Assembly: GCF_009389715.1 (NCBI RefSeq)
Contig: NC_052399.1
Span: 15,937,646 to 16,001,645, forward strand
Source of the DNA: Phoenix dactylifera
Taxonomy: Eukaryota; Streptophyta; Magnoliopsida; Arecales; Arecaceae
Direction of reading: 5' to 3'
DNA: 64,000 bases
Position 1 is the first letter of the stretch. The number at the start of each line of letters is the position of its first letter. A program made the position numbers and the translations under genes. Below the pieces are notes generated by a model, which was not told where the DNA came from, made no database searches, and saw only the letters and a list, made by a program, of their open reading frames with translations. Of this stretch, positions 24,294-37,040 are shown in pieces.

Positions 24294-24319
24294 CGGGCCG
24301 GGCCGGCCCGTTAGGCCCA
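24294..24319 (+). promoter_or_regulatory. GC-rich palindromic site II-like cluster upstream of the TPR gene
   Basis: A near-palindrome built from GGGCC and GGCCC units is followed by TTAGGCCCA. TGGGCC/GGCCCA site II elements are typical of plant housekeeping and organelle-protein genes. It lies about 140 bp upstream of the ATG at 24459 and just downstream of the LINE insertion. Confidence 0.5.
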
Positions 24320-24458
24320 GTAATACAATTAAGGCCAACACCCCTGGAGTTCTAGTCATTTAACACGGGCTGGATTAGCGTCTAGCGAGCTTGAGATATC
24401 CTCCTTGCTTTCGCGAAGGAAACCCCCTGACGCCGGACTCGAGCTCCCGCGAAATACG

Positions 24459-27400
24459 ATGGCCGCTTCTCTCCTCCATCTCCCCTCCCCTGCACTCTCG
24501 CTACGGAGGTACGCTTTTATAATTCTTTCTTCCAGGGTTTTCACATCTATCTAGCCTGCTCACGATCTGTTCGATGGCCGGGGGGCTGACGAATAGCTGT
24601 GTACCGCACACTGCTAACAATCTGTTTGTTGAAACGTCGACTTGATAACAATACGCCAATCTCTTGTGCAAACTATGGTGACAGTGTTGCAGTTTTTCCA
24701 AGAAAATTTGAGTTCAATTCCGACGTCATTGCGAGGCCTGGATTGCTGTGCTTTTCTACGAAAGGGTTCTTGAAGCTACGCTATGCTCTTGAAGAAGATT
24801 ATCTTTCCTGCGGTCTCGAGAATTTACCGAGGTGGGAAATGTAGCTACTTTGAAATTTGTTCTACATGGATGTCACGCACAAATAAATATATTGTGGCGG
24901 CCTTTGCATATTAGAAGCACAAGCTTCCTGATTTCTTGTAATATGCTTGTTATTTTTACAAGAAAAAAAGGGGATTATCAAATGAAATAGCATCCCCCAC
25001 CCCCTGATTTAACTTTTAGATCGAGGATTTCTACTTAAATAACCATCTACTCGTTAAAACAAGATCTTTGCTCGAAAGAGAAGTTCTTTGTAAGTCAGGA
25101 GTTCATTTAAGGGTTTCTCTAATTCTAGAGATATTATAGTTAGTTTTTTAATGAATCATTTAAAATTTTTCTATGTTGATTCATGATTGCCTTCATTTGT
25201 CCTATGTGATGTAACAGTTCCATTCACATATATTTTGAATTGGGACTAACAAGTACTCCGCAAATTAATTGTTAGCAGTTCAAAGATGCTTGATAGGAAA
25301 AATGTTAACATGGATGATATGGAGGACTTTGAGAGACAGATTCAAGATTTCTTTATTGAAGTCAGAACGAAGATTGAAATGGGAAATAAAGAGGATGCCA
25401 TAGACTTACTTCAAGCAAATTATGAAGTAGTGAAGGAGCAGATCGACGATGGGGCTAAAGGCATAGAGCAAGCTGCTATTCTAGATGTTATAGCTTTGGG
25501 ATACATAGGTGTCGGCAACCTTAAGTTTGTTGAGCATCTACTTGATATGGTAACTTTATTGACTCTGGATTGTGTATGGTTCAAAGCTGTTCTTCATAAG
25601 CAGTTTGAGATAGATTCTCTTATTAAGAAACTAAAAAGTATAAAAACATGCAGATTAACAACTCACACTTGTAATGCATGTGATTTGCATATGACTACGC
25701 ATACATGTACCTAATAATTTGAGAGGGAGAGAACTCAAAGTGTCATATATGTCAGGCTCTAAAATTTTCTAGGATAGCTATGATGCATTAGTTTTTCATA
25801 TATCTTAAAACATACCAAACATTACAAATTGTACACTGGAAAAGCCATCTCTTCAAAACCAGCATAATTCATTTAAACATCATTTTATTACTTGGATTTT
25901 GAAGATTTCTGTCATTCCAGATATACTCTATTTGATGGTATTTCTTATTTTTTATGCAATGCTGATATATTTCTACGTGTTTTTGTGATTAACAGTTGAA
26001 TGACATAGTGGGTGCTCTGCATGATGGCTACCCACTAGTGGATTCAATACTAATACATATGGGAAGTATGTTCACAACTTTGGGGAAGTTTGAGGATGCT
26101 ATTCTCGTATACCAAAGAGGCCTCAAAATTCTTGAGAGAGAGTTTGGTAAGTACAGATTTTGTAACTGTTTCGGTAACATATTGCACAGTGATTTTTAGC
26201 ATATGATAGTTTATATATTTGCAGTGGAGCATGAGGTGCTTTTACGGTCTTAGTTGCTAGTGTAGAAATATAGGTACCATTTTGGTTGTGATTTAACCAT
26301 AGGAGATCCTACTAAATATGTCCCAATGTGCTGAACAGCTAGCAATATATATCGGCCAATCAGGACAATTGTTTTGAATTTATAGCCCAGTTTCTAAGGA
26401 TATGCTATTTGTTTAACTATGTTATATGGAGATTTCTATGTTGTTTATGTATTTGGATACAGTGACAAGATTTAAGAATCTTTGAATCTCACACAATAAA
26501 ATTTGGCACCAATAGCTATATGGAATGAGAAAATAACAAGTGAGGAACACTACTATGAGGCCTGCTGGAAATATAATATTAAGCCTTTGAATTCAGTATA
26601 TTTTGTTCAACTGTTAAAATCTGTCCCTTAGAATTTTGCAGGAAATCCAAGAGTATATAGAACTTTGGGACTGATCTAACAAGACTATATTCACTTCACC
26701 ATAACATGAATTAGGAGATAAATGAATAAATGATTTTCATTAGAAGTTCAACAATTCAATCAAGTTTAACACAATTTAACAATTATTTCATAGAAATTGC
26801 TACAAGCATTCTATATCTCCACTCTACTCCTCCATCAATGCAGCTGCTGCCACTTAGACCTATGCCAACACATTATAATTACTCATAAAGGAAGCTTGGA
26901 ATGAGGATATGCAGCAGGTCGTTGACTGTAATGGTGGAGAAGGTTGAATGGATAAGTGAAAGACAGGAGGTGGTGGATGAAATGGAGGGAAGAGCAGGTC
27001 TGGTGCTGACTTGGAGGTGGTGGAGATGAAGAGGAGAAAAAAAAGTAAAGGGCAACAGTGATTGTCAAGGAATGAAAATAGCTATGTCAACACTATGAGA
27101 ATAAAGAAGGACAATAATGATAGATAGGAATATAAAAAATGGTTTTGGGGCTCATGGCATCCAAATGGTAGTATTCTTTTTTTTTCATGGTTATTTTTGG
27201 GGGAATTTGGGAAGCAGGGCTGGGGAAGGGGCTGCGGCTGCAGGGATGGTAGATAAAGGTCAGCTTGCACATTTATAACATATCAGTTCATGTTGAGTTG
27301 GATGTCTTGATGCATGATTTTGGAAACAAAGGCAAATAGTTTTGGCACGTACATTATGACATGTAAAACTAAATTATCATAATGCTTTCATGTGTCTACT

Positions 27401-30400
27401 TTCTAGCACTCCATGGTGAAATTGATTAAAGCAAGATTTGTTGTACCAATCAGTACCGTACCATACCGGTATGCAGTCTTGTACCGCACTGACACTTGGG
27501 ATACCATGCTGTCTCACTGTATCGCATACCGACACTGTAATAGGATGGTACTAGGACGGGATCCGGTACCGAGACGGTGAACCTTGGATTGAAGTATGCA
27601 TGCAACATAGTTTCCCAAAAAGCAAGCGCCATAGACATGCCATAGTTAATTGACTTCCCATCTAGTTTGTTGCATTATTTCTTCCATATTTTTTCAATAA
27701 TTTTACATAATACAAGTCATATAAAGAATTATATTCATTATAATTCATTATATTTGTGCATGTTTATAAGATATGGTGTTGATTTAGGCTGACTATCTCT
27801 TGTTGTGTAACATAAAATACCAAGCGTTAAGGATGATGCTTACAGATCAAGCCATTCATTTAAATTTGTTATTTTCATTTCTTTGTTAAAAAGAGTGTCT
27901 AATACAGCAAAATTTTGTAGGAAAGAACAGTCCTTTTCTCATAACACCACTTATGGGAATGGCAAAAGTCTTAAGGTTAATTGGAAGGGTCACTAAAGCC
28001 ATAACAATTTATCACCGGGCTGTTTATATTTCGGAGAAGAACAGAGGAGCAGAAAGTGAGGAGCTTGTGATACCTTTATTTGCCCTTGGCAATCTTTTTA
28101 TCAGCGAAGGAAAGGCAACAGATGCTGAAACATGCTTTAGCAGGTAATATAATCTGTCAGCATATTTTCAGACCATTAACAAGCCTCAAATTGATGTACT
28201 TGGCTAATTTTGTGAAAGGTATAATATGTTTTTATTTGGGTTCCATTAATCACAAACGAGTATTAATATATGCTTTACATATATCATTTCCTTTTAGTCT
28301 ACAATTTTTGCTTCTATTTATTGTTTTTACAATCTTCTAGTGTCATTCTCCATTGATAGGTCTTCGAATATTTTTCTTTTGCAGTTCTTACTGCAAGCCA
28401 CTCTTTTTGCCTGCGCGGTTACAAAAAATGATGTTCTCCATTGCAAAACTATCAATGCTGATACACCTAATTATTTGTAGTCCTACTTTTATTATGATAT
28501 GTTTGGTCTTCTGATAGGTCGCCTATGAGCTTGCTTTAACTCAGTCAAGCACCTAAGCCAGCTCCATCATCAACTATGACTCCATAGCGTGAAAAGAGAA
28601 TTTACGAAAAGAATCTCTTCTAGATAAATAGAGTATCATTATAATTTGTCAGTTCTCACTTTAGTACTTAGAAGCACATTGCAGTTTTTTTTTAAAAAAA
28701 AATCTCTTTGCATTTGCAATTCTTCTCTCATTGATTAGCCAAATAATATCTTCACATAGCATACACCATAGCAACTTCAATAAATCAGCAGGAAGACATT
28801 CATGATGGTGAGAGTAAATACTGGATTTGCTTATGGATGGTGCTCAGGTGGGCTAGGGCCTAAAATTAACATCTAAAGAGTGAGTATATGCAGATTTATT
28901 GTGAGCATGCACAAAAGTTTTGCAATGACAATCAGTATTCGTGCTTATGTTTTTGGCAGCTTGACTGGAAAATACAAATGGATAAATATAGATGATTGTT
29001 TCTAGAAACTTAAGTTTAGTGGATGATGCAAATATCTGCTTTGAAAGAAAAGAAAGAACGAAAAAAAATGCTAACAGATGCTTCTTATGTTGAAGGATAT
29101 GGCCTTGGATAGGAATGGGTGTAAAAACATTTTCTGTGGAGATGGTAGATCAACGCATTATTGTAGCTGGGGTCTTTAGTATGTATTACAATTGAAAAGC
29201 ATTTTGATTGTGAAAAATTTGAAGTTCATGATTAGTTGTACCCCCATTGACAGACACTATGCATGGGGCATTGTCACAGTTTGTAGCTTTAGATGATCAA
29301 TTTATCATGTTCTCCACTTGTCAGATGGAGAATCAATAATGATTCACCTAATAAGTCGGTCCTCTTTTAGACCCTTCCAAGGCTGAAGAAGGAAGTCCAA
29401 GGAACTTTCCTACATTGTGAAGCATGGTTTCCTACCATAAAAATCTCACACTGCAGAGCAAGGGCTGGCAGAATATTTTCCTCCTAAAATTTCTATACAA
29501 GCAAGTGGCTTCCAGTTGAGAGATCTCTAATTTTGGCTACCTGTAGTAGCAAATAATGGTTCTGAATTTATACATCTTTCTGGTTTGAGCGGATAATTAG
29601 AAGTCACTGCTCTTTGTACATTCATCATATCAATTTCTTTGTCATGCACTTCATTCTGTGCTTTTTTTTTTAAATTTAGAAGTGATCTTTTTTTTTTTAC
29701 TCTTCTATTTTCAAGGATTTTATGCATATATAAAAAAGTATATGGAGAAAATGATGGAAGGACTGGAATGGCTATGTGTTCTTTGGCACATGCTCTTTGT
29801 GCAAAAGGTAACTTCTGCCATGCTCTGTGCTGCAACAGTAGGCAAATTTAGAACTTTTCTTTACAGTCAACAGAATCTTCTATATGAGGAATTTTAGGGA
29901 GAATTATTTTTGACAGCTTCTGCTACATATTGCCTAAGAACTCTTAATTTTACAGGAAGCGTGCAGGAAGCTATTCATATGTATAAAAGAGGTCTTCAAG
30001 TTGTAAGGGATTCTAAGTTAATGAATTTAGATGATGATGTTCTAGAAAAAATGAGGATTGATTTGGCAGAGTTGCTCCATGTTACTGGAAGGTAAATTTT
30101 ACAGCTCCATGTTACATTAGATTAAGTGCAGTATGTAGGAAATCAATGACAGTATAGTTATTAATAGAATATAATCCTGTCAATGTATTCTATACTCTAT
30201 TACAGCATATGCCTGGATAGTTTTTATTTACGAATTTCTACAGGGATTAATTTGTTTTTTTATGATGCTGTTCATTGATTTGTCCTGTATGCATTTGGCC
30301 TACAGTGCCCTTGTTTTACATATTTGTTTTCAGATATAATGTGTTTTCTGGTCAGTTTTGTGAATCCATCGTCGAAGCATCTCAACTTGTTTTAAATTCC

Positions 30401-33400
30401 TGAACCATAAACTCATGAATTGAAGGGGCAGGCTGAATAATTACATTTTAGAAAAAAGAGATCAGGAGGCTTCTTGCATGTCTCATGGTTAATTTGTTTC
30501 CTTCTCTGCATATCTCATGATATTGGAACAACTGATCATAATTATAACTGCCAAGGGTTATGAAAAGATTTATGAATATGTTAGCATGTTTCGTAATTAA
30601 CACATAATTTGCAGAGATGTTGGTTTTACTTTAGGAGATTTAGATATCAAGAAAGTTCTGTGTTATTATATGCATTTATGTACTCACGTAAAGCAAACTT
30701 CGTCCAAAGAAATGAATTCGGCTTATGTGTTATTGCTTGGACGTTGGAGTGTCTTGTAGCACAAATTTAAAATTTCTCCTTGATTTAGTTGCTTTGGGAA
30801 AAAAAATTAGTATTGAAAAATAAATCATGTTTTCAAGAATAATGAAAAATTCTAGTGATGGCAAGTAAGGTCATTAGCAACTGAAAGAGGAGGCCAAACA
30901 ATTTTGTTATATTGTAAACTTAACCCTTGTCAACTCAAATTCTGACTAGAAATCTGAATTATGATATTATTTCAAAGGACTATAAAAATGTTAGGAACAG
31001 GTTTATGCAGATGCAGATACATCGGATCTGCTGCAGATTCCAGTGAAGAATAGCACCAGAGCAGATTCTTGAAAGTGTTTTACCCCATTCCACCTAGCTC
31101 CTCTTTATCTGCAAAGTAATCAGCCTTGACCATATAAATATAGCTAAACATCATGTTTTTCTCCTGATTTTTCTTGCACAGTTTGTCAGAAAAAAAAACT
31201 AAAAGAAGAGACTGAACAATCTGCAGGTTGGCTGGTGCTATCCCTTTTTTCCTCACTTAGTTGATTCCGGTAAGCCGGTAACGGACCCTATAGGATTTCT
31301 TATCCACACGAGATCAAAGTAGCAAAGCAAAACTAAAACTAGAAGAACAAAATAAACCAGAAGCAAATTTAAACTAATAACTAGAAGCTAAAGCTTTAGG
31401 GCCAAGAGATTAAGAACTAAACCTAAGCTAAGGATACCTGGAAGGCCTCCCATCTCCTCTTCCTGTTGGACCTTCAGTCTTGCACCTCCGGTCTTCGCAT
31501 GGTCTCAACAGAGGAACTCTGGCCTCTCACCAAAGCCTCCTCCCAAATCATAACCTCGTACCACAGGGTCTCAAGTAGTTTCTCACCACTCAAGAATTTG
31601 AGAAGAATTTCAAGAGAAAATATTACTAATGCTCTGATGATTGATTTGAGTGCATGGGGGGGAGGGCTATTTATAGGTTGAAGTCCATTTACATCAAAGA
31701 AAACTTTTGGGAGCCTCCTGGAACTTGACTAGAAATCAGGAACTAAAGTCCTAAGTCATCTCAACAAAGAAAACTCGATAAAAGAGAGCTTCTCGAACAA
31801 TTTTTCTTCTGATAATGAGAAGGTTGCTGTCGGAAGACTTTGGATGACAATCTGTCAACTATCTGATACCTTCTAATTGCAAACAGCCTACCATCGATCT
31901 TCTGTTCTTCATCTTCGACTCGGGCTTGGCTTCTGAATTTGGTGATAAGTGCTCCATCCAATGGTTTCAGATGGCATGGATGTCTGTGCTTGTGTTGTAG
32001 CCCTTCTGGTAGCCTTCTAGAAGAAAACCTTCCGATGGTGATATGGGTGCCATCCAATTCTTCCGACGGTGAGATGTCCACTGTCAGTTCATATTGATGG
32101 CCTATAGGCTTCCGTTGGATCATTCTAGGCATGCTTAGGTCTGGTATGACTCTGAGGGTCAGGAGTTGCTGTCTTGAGTGCTTCATGTGCCTTTCGTTTG
32201 CATTGCTAGTGTTCTAAAAATCACTAATATAATTGAAAAGGATCATTTTGTTTTGTATGGCAAACAATGGACCCAATTACATGAACAGAACTTGCCCAAG
32301 GTTCACAGTTAACTTATTTAAGGCCTGATAGGTTACTTTGATGATTGATTCTGCAAAATGATGACAGGCAGACCCATCCCTACATTTATGTTAGGAATCA
32401 AAGAATTGAGCTAAGTTAGCGATCATTCATTGGAGGTACTAAAAAATGCACAAGGCAACAGAATAGTGAATGGAGCAAGGTGCATTAGCAACCTGATTGA
32501 CCACACAGTTAAATGTTGACAACCTATCTTTTTAACCACTTTGGTTTAACCCTTTAACATATTCAGATATTTGAATTGTCTGTATTTTACAATCAGATAG
32601 CTTGGATCTACATCAGTTACAAGCTCAGCATGTTTTGGAGTTTCTTCCCCAATCAAAAATTTTAACATGCATAATGCCAATCTCTCCCCCGTTTTTCTTG
32701 TTTGAAAATTGTACAGATCATGCAAAATTCTGTGGTCAAAGGTTTGGTCTTCTGAACAAAATTATAGTGGAAAAACTCTTTTGTACGTTAAATTCTTTAG
32801 ATCAGCATTATATTTTGGAATTACACGTTAGCAAAATGTTCGCATCTTCAGTACATGTTGAGTAGGAATTTCATGTCTGTTTCCAATTCAATTTTAGTGT
32901 TATCTGTGCTTGACATTAAGGTGGTCGAGCTTTTTAAACATTTCTAGGTTTGCTTGGTTTTGTCTTTCCTCAGGGAACAGGAGGGCAGAGAGCTACTTGA
33001 GGAATGTTTGCTGATCACTGAAAGGTACAAGGGGATCGAGCATCCTAGTTCAGTGATTCACCTACTGAATCTTGCAACCTCACATTCTCGTTCAAAAAAT
33101 TTTGTTGAGGCAGAGCGCTTGCTAAGGACATGTTTGCATATCATGTCAAAAACAGTGGGCCCAAATGATCTGTCCATCACTGCCCCAATGTTACACCTGG
33201 CAGTTGCATTATACCATTTAAAACGAGATGAAGAAGCTGAAAGTCTTGCTATTGAAGCGTTGCACATCCGTGAAAATGCATATGGAAAAGAATCTCTTCC
33301 AGTAGGTTTGTTTCATTTATACTTGATAACTGGAAAACTTAATGAAGAAACTTGTAGGGTCTACTTGTTCGCAGAGTAATGAGCACAATCACATTCATGC

Positions 33401-34475
33401 CATATAACTGAAAATCCTCCATGACTCCCTTATTTTGATGCCTAATGGAGAAGCAATACATTTTGCAACTTAGACTATCTGCTAGTGGGAAATGATTGAT
33501 ATGCTGTTATACAGAATATATTTCAAATTTAAAAATGTATTTGTTTTGTTTCTCTCATAAAAAAATGCCTTGAGAGTCGGAATAGATATTTTTCTGAATA
33601 AAAGAGGAAGTAGCTGTCTGTGTACATTTCCATTAGAAGGGAAGCGCCATGATTTAGCATATCTAATCTTAATCATTCTGACATTAAAATCAAGGAATCA
33701 CTTGCATTTGCTTGTGCTGATGCTGTGAATAGAACCTTTCGCCAGTAAATTTGGAAGTGAAACTATATCTGTTTTCAACACCAAAATATAGCTTCTATTG
33801 TTGAATTAGATAAGTAACTGAAAAGCCTGGACTACCAGAAATTTTTACATGAGTTTTTGAATCCTTGTTCTTCATAAATATGTGTTACTTGATCAAATTG
33901 TAAGTAAATGATCACTGCAGATTGCCTTTTTTTTCCCGAAGATGCATTTCTAAGGAAGTTGGAAAAAGAAAAGGTCAATGACATAAATATTTTTTAGAAT
34001 AGTGCATGGAAAAAAGCTATTTCAAGTTTGCTACAAGTTGCACTGTAGAACTTACAACTGACAATGCAGAGATGTCCAGCCATTTTGGCCTATTTAGCAT
34101 GATGCCAAAATGGCATCTGGATAGCACATAATCAAAATTATGGACCCATATCAGCCTGATCGGTAGTTGTTAAAATTAGTACTTCCTGGTGATTTATGCT
34201 CATTATGCATTTCTTCATCAACAGGTGAAGCCCTTGATTGCCTAGTTTCAATTCAGACAAGATTAAGGAGGGATGACAGTGACATATTGGCCATTTTGAA
34301 AAGAATTTTGAGCATGCAGGAGAAAGAGATGGGTTATGAAAATGAAGAGGTGATAACGACCCTTAAAAAGGTTGTCTACTATCTGGATAAAATGGGGAAA
34401 AAAGAAGAGAAGTTGCATCTTCAGAGGAGACTGTCCTTGCTCTGCGCCAAATACAAGCATAAGGTTCCTGTTTGA
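24459..34475 (+). CDS. Kinesin-light-chain-like TPR protein, probably plastid-targeted (550 aa, 9 exons)
   Basis: Exons: 24459-24508, 24685-24831, 25279-25549, 25996-26146, 27921-28143, 29716-29807, 29956-30091, 32974-33305, 34225-34475; all phases agree. The start MAASLLHLPSPALSLR is Ser/Leu-rich without acids, as in chloroplast transit peptides. Residues about 80-156 are an acidic helical region. Residues about 165-470 are successive TPR units of roughly 42 residues in the kinesin-light-chain style, such as MGSMFTTLGKFEDAILVYQR, LGNLFISEGKATDAETCF and LNLATSHSRSKNFVEAERLL. No kinesin heavy-chain or enzymatic motif is present, so a scaffold role is inferred. From memory it resembles Arabidopsis At5g53080. 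Introns 4 and 7 are long and carry repeats. The exon 2 acceptor (24683-24684) was chosen because it alone keeps the frame from exon 1, and its polypyrimidine tract is weak. The rest is firm. Confidence 0.85.
27425..27600. repeat. Imperfect palindromic dispersed-type repeat in TPR intron 4
   Basis: The stretch is dense in GTACC, CCGGTA and GATACC words in both orientations (for example ACCATACCGGTATG and GATCCGGTACCGAGACGG). This style of sequence is frequent in monocot non-coding DNA. It is GC-richer than the rest of the intron. Terminal repeats and target duplication were not found. Confidence 0.4.
31210..32230. repeat. Probable transposable-element insertion in TPR intron 7
   Basis: This kilobase is GC-richer than the flanking intron and includes a GGCTATTTATAGG string and a G run (about 31657-31664). 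It also has repeated CATCCAAT/CTTCCGA(C/T)GGTG wording around 31950-32080. A minus-strand frame through 32186-31761 has no known domain. Ends and target duplication were not resolved, so the class is unknown. Confidence 0.35.
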
Positions 34476-36600
34476 GAGGTGTGCTACAATGGTATAATGA
34501 TTTATTAAAGCTTTCCTATTTTGCAGAAGTCTGTAACTAAACCAACAGTTTGTTGCAGATTGCCGAGGTCTGGATTCTTGCATACTGGATGTGGTCTTTA
34601 AGAGCTAGAAGAGTAACCTGCTCATGCCTATGCCACAGCGTTTGACATGCTGATTGGACATCAGGTCCAGGTTCTATGCAGGTCTGTGAAGCAGCTGCTA
34701 TATAGTAGCCGGCCATGCAACAACCCTTTTGACATAATAGTGCTGTATCAGTGATGGTCCAAACTACAGATCATTAGTTAAACTGGGAACTCCATCATCA
34801 TGGATATGGGTTCTTGAGTTCCATAGACATTGTTGAGCCATATAAGCCAGGTGATTGCTTCTTTCTTTGTGGAATGCAGGCCTTTGTGACCTCAACCGAA
34901 ATTTCACGCATAAGTTGTCCATGTATTTATCTTGTAAATGTCAGTCTTGAGTAATATCATTCTGTTCAGCTTTCATAGGATATGTTGATTTCTGTGCACT
35001 CGAGTGCAGTATCTCATCTCGTTGCCATCCTGAGAATAAATGCTTTGCATGCATAGAAAGATGATGTTCAATGTGAGGGGCCAGACAACCCTCTTGCATC
35101 ATCCTACTACAGGGAGGAAAACAAAGGACCATCCGAAGAGCTCGGAACAGCTGGATATAAATCATTTGATGAAATGTTTGAGTCTCCCAAAGCTACAATA
35201 CCAAAATTATACTTATGGAAAAGGAAGAGATTGTTTATCTGATAGTACAGCTTTTGTTTGGGCATAAGTAAAGGAACCGAAGATCATCATTTGATATCAA
35301 GGTAATATCTTCGCATCGAAAAAAAAGACATCAAGGCTTATCACCTCAGAAACAAAGCGTGAACTGTCCTCATTTCTCATATTTCCTTTACCTGCAACTG
35401 AACATTACGCCTGATACAAGAATGTTGCTGCATCTAAAACTTTAATTACATGCGCCGTCCATGACTGATGAACAATGTCAGCTAAAAAGAAAAAAAATTG
35501 TAAGCCATGATCCAGAAAAAGAGCTAGTTTCACATTTGTTGCCTCTTCAAATTTTAATATTACCAAATACCAAGAGAAATTTAAAAATTAGATCAAGGCC
35601 CCGAAGCAGTGAACAGAGGCCATGACACTCAAACACTTGGTATTTGCTAAACAAGAGGACTTAGAATTTTTAATTACCACTGTTAATTTTCCCTTTTTCA
35701 TGTGTACTACTTAAGCGCCCACAATGACAAGTACATTAGTTAATTTTTTGTCCTTGGAAATCGACATAAATTTGGATCGAGGCTCAAATACCAAGTTTCA
35801 GTTTTGGTCTCGATTTTGGATTACCTAATCTGGGTTTCACCAATTTCGGTAAGTAGTTTTGTCTTCGACTTCTTCAATTTGACCAAACGTAATTAAAAAA
35901 AAAAATCAAAATATTAAAACATAAGGAAAATTAGGAATAAAAGAGTATAGCAAGTTAAGGAAAAAATTAGACATCATTTTACATTTTGTTATATTGTTTG
36001 GGGGCTTTGGTTCTATAGTTTCATGTTTTCATCTTGAAACAATACGATAATTTATTGCTTTCTAAAAGGCAAAAAATCATGTCATTTTTCAAATTGCTTA
36101 AGCATTCAATATCCTGTTATTATTTGAGGACAATCAGAACATCACATCCATGAGAACCATAATGTTTACATCTGAGATAAGCCAATTAATGTCCTAAGAT
36201 CTGTACGTCTAAATTTATTTGAATGCAACACTGCAATTCTCAAAACTAAAAATATTTAAATTTAATTTTGAGAAAATGCTGGACGAAGCTTGAAGAAATG
36301 AAGAATAACAAAAAGAAAATGATGAGTTGCCCATATATTCAATAAACTTGGCCTCTTAAGGTTTGCCCAAAGGTCTTCTAATCTTGGATCCCTTACAGGT
36401 GAAACAGAAGAGAAACATTTTGCCTTCCACTTTGGAGTTCAGCCAAATCTGCAAACCATGAAGAGACCTCTCTCCAATGTAAAATTTATATAAGAGCTAG
36501 AATGACAGTTTAAGAAAATATTATTAGAAGTTTTATTATGTGCTGGAATTTCTTCCAACATTCCTCAGTTATACATTCTTGCTCTTCTCCTTAACCATTC
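34476..36600. other. 3' flank of the TPR gene and spacer
   Basis: The 3' UTR probably reaches about 34960 (TGAGTAATATCATTCTGTTC context), but this is not certain. The rest is AT-rich with no supported gene. Confidence 0.4.
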
Positions 36601-36609
36601 TCTCTTCTT

Positions 36610-37040
36610 ATCAATCTAATTACCTCTTCACTATTAAAATTCTAAATATTCTCATCACCACTAGATAGATCTGAATTTAAGGATACTTCAGCATTGATGC
36701 AAAAAATCACACTTAAGGAAAAAGAATAGAAGGAAAAAAGATAGATTAACAAAACAACAACAATAAGAATAACATAGGAACCAAATAAAAGGGTTTCTTA
36801 AATTATCTGAAACTCTAAATCATTATTTTACTTCTTGCTTCTCTATTAAAGTCATAATGATCCTAATTTCAACTATTGGATCTTGGTCAGAGATAAATAG
36901 GTATGAATTTGAGCATCCTTTTGTATTGATATAGAAATTTATATTCAAGGAAAAATAACAAGCAAAGAAGATAGAGAAATAAAAATAAAAAAATAACATA
37001 AAAATCAAAGAGTTTCTAAAATTAGTTGAAACTCCAAGAG
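36610..37040. repeat. Strongly diverged tandem duplication, about 220-233-bp unit
   Basis: GAATTTAAGGATA (36671) and GAATTTGAGCATC (36904) start similar blocks. Both continue through a TATTGAT/GCATTGAT word, AAGGAAAAA, an A-rich stretch with AACATA, GGTTTCT/AGTTTCT and GAAACTC (about 36809 and 37028). Similarity by eye is modest. Confidence 0.5.

Noticed and set aside
31761-32186. A 141-codon minus-strand open frame in TPR intron 7
   Set aside because: It has no recognisable domain, sits in repeat-like sequence and is opposite to the gene.
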